The translations under genes and the position numbers were made by a program. A DNA stretch of 64,000 bases from Lonicera japonica (taxonomy: Eukaryota > Streptophyta > Magnoliopsida > Dipsacales > Caprifoliaceae): contig CM038467.1 in assembly GCA_021464415.1 (NCBI GenBank), forward strand, positions 26,279,748-26,343,747. The letters run 5' to 3'. The notes beneath the pieces were generated by a model that was not told the origin of the DNA, did not search any database, and saw only the letters and a list, made by a program, of their open reading frames with translations. This document shows positions 57,982-64,000 of the stretch, one piece after another; within the stretch, counting starts at the first letter, position 1, and each line of letters starts with the position of its first letter.

Positions 57982-59611
57982 CTAATGGTATAATATTTGG
58001 GAGTATGTTTATATCTTTATGAACTTTTGAATTGGTATACTTTTGAAGTAAGTAGGGACTAGGGAGTATATATATTTTGGGATGAAACTAGTGGTATAGT
58101 GAAAGTGGGAGTTATATTTTCAGGAATTATATTTACCTAGTGGTATAATAATGAAACTAGGGTAATTTTTTTTGGAGATAGTAAATAGCTAGTGGTATAG
58201 ATGTGAAAGTTATTACAACTTGTTTAATTGAAATTGGTATGATATTGGTTTAATACCAACCGATAAATTGGTAAAACTGGAATTGAATTTCTTATTTCGG
58301 CTTTTTATTGGTGAAGGCTACTAATCGACCGATTTATCGAAATAACATCCCTAATAGAGATGCAATAAATTTTACTTACTGTCCATAAGACTCAGTCACA
58401 TGATAATGTGATTTTATTTGTGAATATCAAATAAAGTTTTGTTAAAACTTATTTTTTAAAAATAAAAATGCAATTATTATTCTGTAGCTGAGTACTCAAG
58501 ATTTTCATAAGTTGAAAAACTAACTTTAAAATTTAATTATTTAAAGTGGCGACCAAATAAAGCCTTTTTTGCTATCCCACAAGCAAAGGGATAATATATT
58601 ACCACCTCCTCTTAGGCGGTATAGAATAATCCAGTACTTGTGGGATAAAATGTCATCTTGCACAGTATTTTATCCAACTTTGAACTAAATGTGACACAGG
58701 TTAGATATATCATATCATCTATGTTGCAGCCCCAAATGTGGGAAATGATTATTTATCCTAACTTGTGTAGTACCAAACACAAGATAAGAAAAAAATATCC
58801 TATCTTATCATATATTTTGCCTAACAAATGTACCTTAAGCGTAGTATAATTTTATCCAATTCTTGTGGGATAAAAAAGGAATTAATCATGTAGGCTATCA
58901 ATCCAGTGCTACAAGAAACGTAAAAAATGATAAAAATATTATCTCGCCCTTATACCAAACAGATGATAGTATTTACTTATCCTATCCGTTTCGATAATAT
59001 AATCTTGTCCTCCCTTTATGGCATTCCCATTTCCCAATTTAATGTTTGTGGTGTTTTTATCCTCGTTAATGCTAAATTGAAATTTAGGTGAGTTTACTTT
59101 CGCAAACCCAAACCCAAACCCAAACTCGTTCCGTGTCATTTGGCTCACAAACCTTATTACCATGCTGGCCCACCAATCCCATTAGGTGATTTTAAACCAA
59201 TAATTATAATAAAATTAATGTATTTTGAAATCAAACATAAACCGTTAATTAACTCCAAAAATTAGAATCCGTCAGTTAACCGGTAATTTTATTAACGCCC
59301 ATCATGTGTTGATTAATAAGATATATTGTACAAAATCTGAAAAAAAATTCAATAATAAGTTCGTACTCATAATCTTCTCTTTAAATCTTCATCTTCAGAA
59401 CAAATTAAAAAAAAAAAATATTTTCACAAGTTACAAGAAAATATATTTTTCCTCCTTTTTTTCGATAAAAATAAGACGGAAAAGCTATAAATTAAAGCAC
59501 CAGTTACAAATATCACGCGGAACCAGAAACTCATCGACAACGTACTGCTGTCATGCTCGCAGAGTTTTTCATCATTAGATTTGCTTAAGCTTAATCCATC
59601 AAAGAAGATTA
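57982..59611. other. Spacer with no recognisable gene
   Basis: The first part may be 3' UTR of the ACBP-like fragment. Around 58590-58870 words such as TTGTGGGATAAAA and ATCCCACAAG occur in opposite orientations, hinting at a decayed MITE whose borders I could not set. Confidence 0.4.
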
Positions 59612-60023
59612 TTGCACTTGATTTATGTTATTAGGTATTATTACAATTTAAATTTTGAATCTATATATATGATAAGATTAATTTAATTTTTGCCCACATA
59701 CTTAGGATCATGTTCATAAATCAATTATGACTGTAAACCAGAGAAACAATAATGTGATGAATCAAGTGAGGGTGAAGGCCTATGAATGCCTCCTCGAACA
59801 ACATACCCATGCGATATGCGTAGGGGTGTTCAAAAACCGAACCGGATCGACAAATAGAAAAAATTGAACCGAAAAATGGACCGAACTATTTGAATTCGGT
59901 CCGGTCCAGTCTAAATTTTAAATGACCGAATCATTTCGGTCCGGTCTTCGGTCTTGCATTTTAATACTACGATCGGATCGGGCCGGACCGGACCGGACCG
60001 ATTTTAATATATATATATAGAGC

Positions 60024-60402
60024 TAGGTTATAAAGAGGAATTCCCTCACTTTAACAAAAAGAAGAGATGATCATTTAGAGGGGTAAATCGATGAATTTTT
60101 TTATGAAAATTTGTAGGGATGATCTATATTATGAGTAGATCACTTCCACCAAATTTCAAAAAAAAATTCATCATATAAATGGGTGAAATGATTATCAAAA
60201 ATTTTAACGGTAAAAAATGTACATATATATCAATTTTTCAAAACACCCACTTTTAGGTTGAATTTTTCTATGAATTTTTGTGGAGGTAATCTACTCATTA
60301 TATAAATCATTTCTACAAATTTTCATAAAACAATTCATCGATTTACCTCTCTAAATGATCATCCCTTCTTTTTGTTAAAATCAGAGAATCCCTCTTTATA
60401 GC

Positions 60403-60405
<3 letters not shown>
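60024..60405. mobile_element. Foldback MITE with long TIRs (copy 2), nested in the hAT element
   Basis: Left end TAGGTTATAAAGAGGAATTC; right end inverted TAGGCTATAAAGAGGGATTC. The arms of about 170 bp share GATGATCATTTAGAG and GGTAAATCGATGAA. It has the same structure as 11445-11842. Confidence 0.9.
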
Positions 60406-60434
<29 letters not shown>

Positions 60435-60634
60435 TTAAATATATATTATTAATATATAATATTAATACTAAAACCAAACCCTAAAATTAAGACCCTCAAT
60501 CCCTCACACCTCACAAACCAAGCTCACACCGCACAAACCAAGCTCACGCCGCTCTCCTCTCCTACAAGGCCACACCCGTCTCCCTCAAACCCTCACTGAA
60601 ACAAACGCCTCTTTCTCTCTCTCCCCCCATAAAC

Positions 60635-60736
60635 ATGGATTCTCCTGTCGATCCCCCTCTCTTTTCTCCCGCCGATCCTGCTGTCACTTCTCCCCCCAAT
60701 CCCATCGATCCCACTCTCACTTCACTGAACACCGGT
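60635..60736 (+). pseudogene. Possible first exon remnant of a hAT transposase
   Basis: Inside the hAT element, a CT-rich leader is followed by an ATG and a Pro/Ser-rich frame (MDSPVDPPLFSPADPAV...) ending at a candidate donor ACACCG|GTATTT. Autonomous relatives often begin with a short acidic, Pro-rich segment, but no BED finger or hAT dimerisation domain follows here. It is an internal-deletion derivative, and the call rests on position. Confidence 0.35.
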
Positions 60737-62196
60737 ATTTTTCATCTCTTCTCTCTCTCGTTTCTTTTAATTTTTCAATTAAAAATGGTTCAATTTGGAT
60801 TTTTCTTGTTGAAATTGCTACTAGTTATTGCCTGCTCCTTAAAAATGATGGCTGTTTAATTTTTCGGTATTTTCCATCCCTTCACCTTCTTGTTAACTCC
60901 CCCCTGTTTGTTAATAGATGGAGCTGTTTGATGGCTGTTTTAGAGTTGTTTGATGGTTGAATATTTAGTTGTTTAATGGCTATTTTTTAGTTGTTTGATG
61001 GCTGGACATTTACTCCCTACAATCTGTACACACCTGAATGTCGATTATGTTGCTACATGAGTTGATTCGGAAAATTTAACGTAATTAATTACTCAATATT
61101 TAAAATAAAGAGTAAAGCAATATTTAATAAATTGTGTGATGGAACAATTGTGTGATGAATTTCTATTGAATTTGAAGCCTGCACAATGGCGATATGCGTT
61201 TATTGAATTATTGGGGAGATTGAGTTTGTTTACTGTCATAGGGAGTCCGTTTTAATAAAATTTAGTTAATGTGATTTGTTGTTGTCATTCGGCACGGTTG
61301 AGAATTTCAAATTAATTGTGGAATTTTTTTATTTTATTTTTGAAAAATAAATTAATTAGTTAGTAGAATGAAAAATAAATTAATTAATTAGTTAGTAGAA
61401 TGAAAATTAATTGTGTTAATTTTTTTTCTTTATCATAACACAACTTTTGGGCCCAAAAAAAAAGCCCAGACCGAATGGACCGACCAGAACTGGACCGAAC
61501 CGGTCTAGTCCGGTCTTCACAGGCGTTTCGGTCTGGTCCGGTCTTCTAATTTTTGGGACCGAAATTTTCGGTCCGGTCCTAGGCTATTCGGTCCGGTCAA
61601 TCAGACCGTGCACACCCCTAGATATGCGTACGTTGGGGGTGCGGGTCACAATACTGAATATTGGTATGTATTTGCATTACGCCATACTACTAATCATATT
61701 TTGCGAATGTACTGAATGGTTGACAACGATGATAATGATCAAGGAATATATCTAGTTTCTGAGACATTCATTACAACTATAGAGAGATGGCCTAGAGAGA
61801 TGGACATGTTCTTTCTACAAAAACCTAGATGAAGATAATAGTCATCGTAAAGAGGACTCGTCTATCTCTCTATGGTTGATATGAATGTCTCAAAAACTAA
61901 ATGCATTCCTTAATCATTATCAGTGTTGTCAACCTTTTAATGCAAATCCATACTAATAATTAGTATTATGAGCCAAACCCCAGCGTACGCATATCGCGTG
62001 GGTATGCTGTTTGAGGAGGCATTCATAGGCCTCCACCCCCCTCGATTCATCAAGTTATTGTTTCTCCAATGTACAATCATAATTACTTTATGAACATGAT
62101 CCTAAGCATGTAGGCACAAATTAAGTTGGTCATATTATATATATAAACAAAAAATTGAAAAATGTAATAATGCCTAATAACATAAATTAAGTGCAA

Positions 62197-62376
62197 CAAC
62201 TCATAACATATGAAAAAGACACACATATAAATATATAATTTACCATGATTTTCAAAGATTTAGCATGAAGCGCAAGACTGATTTTATCTTATTATATCTC
62301 TCCCTTTTATTTAGTGCACAAAATGCTATAGAACATTTTTTGTTTATATATTTATGGATATCGATAAAAGCGTATG

Positions 62377-62424
<48 letters not shown>

Positions 62425-63305
62425 AAATTTGAATTTTTGGATTTGTGATTAAAATATTTTAATATTTATTTGAAAAGTCGACGAGAGTGACAAGACTGCA
62501 AGAGTAAATGTTGGGAAGGCTTACGAATTAAAAGCACCAACCCCCTTTGTTTTAATTACTAACACCAACCCCTTTGGCCATTGGAAACTGCAGCGACTTG
62601 ACAAGAAATTGTGGCTTTGGGTAAAAATAAGATAAGGTTTACTATCATTTATTTATTTTTGGCGCCAGTTAAATAAACCAAATTTATTTTTCTTAGCTCC
62701 AACAATTATTTTTATTCTTTTAAGCCTATTTTAAGGACTCTAGTTTATTTAATAAGTTATAACCTCATGTTTTCTCTATATATAACAAGATATAGTGTGA
62801 TAAATTTATACATATTATGTTTTAAAAATCTCATTTATTTAATCTGTGCCAAAAATATGATTACAAATTATAATAAGTTTCAAGTTTAACATAAAAACAT
62901 TACAAGATGGTTATGCCAGGGTGATCGACCATAAAAAAGTACTCATGGTCAATTATCATAATAGCTATCCTATTAAAAGATTCTCAATATAGCAATATTA
63001 TACTTATTTATAAATTTTATTAATTGTTTTTATCAGTTGTATTAAATAAATTATATTTTTATAAGATATAATATAAATACAATCTATTTAATTAAAAATA
63101 AGTGATAAAATTTATAATTAAAAAAAACATTTTCCTTCTCAATATCCAAACCATATACAATCCCAGGAAGAGGATGGTAAATAAATGTTTATAATTATGA
63201 CTTGTCGGTGCATATGCAATCATAATGTACCCTAAACTTGTAGATGTGACAGAAGAAGTTATGCATGTGTAGCTTTTTTTTTTTTTTCCTCAGACATGTA
63301 CATGT
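62197..63305. other. AT-rich spacer with an (AT)n tract at 62378-62421
   Basis: About 22 AT units lie at 62378-62421. The rest has no coding structure or named repeat. Confidence 0.5.
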
Positions 63306-64000
63306 TGTTAACCTAAGGTCTTAATCTTATTTTGATAATAACAATAAATTAATCATGTGTAATTTAACATATTTCTTGATATAAGTATACAGTTCATTTA
63401 CTGAAAAAATTTAAGAAAAATATTACAAGGATTAATCTTTCACTATTCGATCATTGGACAAGATAAGGAAGATCAAATCTCTCAATGCAAATCATGAAGT
63501 ACAAATGATCAAAAGACTATATAAAAATCCTCAAAGATAAAGCTTCAAATGAAGATCAATCCGAAGAAACAAATCAAAGCATTCGAAAACTCGTTAATTT
63601 AGTAATTGAGTGAGTGCTTAAGATTTATGTAAAGTTACTTTATTGATCAAATTCTTATAGCTCAAATATATTCATGCATCTTTTAAAAGATTGATTCAAA
63701 CAAGCTTGAAATTGAATTTATTTGAAAAATATCATTTTACAAAGACTGAGTTTCAAAATAAATTCATATTAATTTTAAATGATTATATTTTAATCTCTAA
63801 TAAAAATAGATATCTTATCAACATGTCTTTGAAGTTCACAAAGCATTAGAATTGTATTTGGAACTAAATTGTTAAATTGCAAAAATATTTTTATTTTACA
63901 TTTAAAATTCGCTTAATTTTTGCACAGTTTTGATCTAACGGTAAGATGAAAGCCTTCCCAATCTCCAATCATTTTGAAATTTTTACAGTAGTTAGACAAC
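63306..64000 (+). mobile_element. Partial LTR, same family as the nested solo LTRs, cut by the window end
   Basis: It starts TGTTAACCT and matches the outer LTR at 26863 (TTTTGATAATAACAA, TGTGTAATTTAACAT) and then 28440 onward (GACTCGTTAA, TTTCAAAATAAATTCAT). The 3' end lies beyond the window, so whether it is a solo LTR or part of a full element is unknown. Confidence 0.7.

Larger units (their letters stand above)
59821..61620. mobile_element. hAT element, 1,800 bp, with perfect 8-bp TSD
   Basis: Ends TAGGGGTGTTCA and, inverted, TAGGGGTGTGCA; flanked by GATATGCG at 59813-59820 and 61621-61628. Many subterminal GGTCCGGT/ACCGGACC words lie near both ends. The right arm of the surrounding inverted repeat holds the site with a single GATATGCG, proving the borders. 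A short frame remains inside but no transposase core. Confidence 0.93.
59612..62196. repeat. Long inverted repeat (arms about 370 bp), left arm split by a hAT insertion
   Basis: Left arm 59612-59820 plus 61629 to about 61800; right arm about 61858-62196 in inverse orientation. Matching words include TTAGGATCATGTTCATAA, GGCCTATGAATGCCTCCTC and GACATTCAT. With the hAT element and one TSD copy removed, the unit is about 777 bp with a loop of about 60 bp. Arms differ at roughly one base in ten. No coding sequence. It could be a foldback element or a hairpin siRNA locus. Confidence 0.85.

Noticed and set aside
59104..59125. Telomere-like AACCC repeats
   Set aside because: The unit is CCCAAA, three copies only, and not the plant telomere unit CCCTAAA.

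Overview
This window is nuclear DNA of a flowering plant, most probably a eudicot. It is very AT-rich, its genes are split by GT-AG introns, and it carries plant gene families (a 112-residue cytochrome c, a CC-NB-ARC-LRR immune receptor, a RIN4/NOI module, a CrRLK1L/FERONIA-type kinase domain, an ACBP4/5-type kelch protein) together with plant transposons of most superfamilies. The species cannot be named from the sequence alone.

Layout. 0-6 kb: a complete three-exon cytochrome c gene on the + strand with a 2.2 kb first intron. 6-13.4 kb: a dead Ty1/copia fragment, one copy of a segmental duplication, a SINE, a TRIM LTR and a foldback MITE. 13.4-20.85 kb, - strand: the main discovery, a five-exon gene model in which a FERONIA-like pseudokinase is joined to the LRR end of an NLR and then to a complete RIN4-like protein (two NOI domains and a Cys-containing tail). 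All four junctions have GT-AG borders and compatible phases, giving 1,186 residues, and no NB-ARC is present. 21-36 kb: repeat-rich, with tandem duplications, a solo LTR nested in another of the same family, a Mutator-like element with a 9-bp target duplication, and MITEs. 39.4-42.4 kb, + strand: a single-exon CC-NLR. 42.7-51 kb: the second copy of the segmental duplication and a run of elements with readable target-site duplications (TIR element, TRIM, hAT, Harbinger-type). 51-53.8 kb: a decayed CACTA element. 54.0-57.0 kb: a SINE and a 5'-truncated chromodomain Ty3/gypsy element with its 3' LTR. 57.2-58.0 kb: the splice-competent 3' end of an ACBP4/5-like kelch gene whose 5' part is missing. 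59.6-62.2 kb: a long inverted repeat split by a 1.8 kb hAT element. 63.3 kb to the end: the start of a third LTR of the solo-LTR family.

How the genes may work together. RIN4 is a membrane-tethered immune hub that pathogen effectors modify and that NLRs guard. A protein joining a catalytically degenerate kinase, an NLR-type LRR and a RIN4 module looks like an integrated decoy that has lost its own NB-ARC switch. The intact CC-NLR is transcribed in the opposite direction from a start 18.6 kb away, the divergent layout seen in sensor/executor NLR pairs, and its MHD motif reads MHK. That the two cooperate is inference. The exon homologies, the splice phases and the residue losses are read directly from the sequence.
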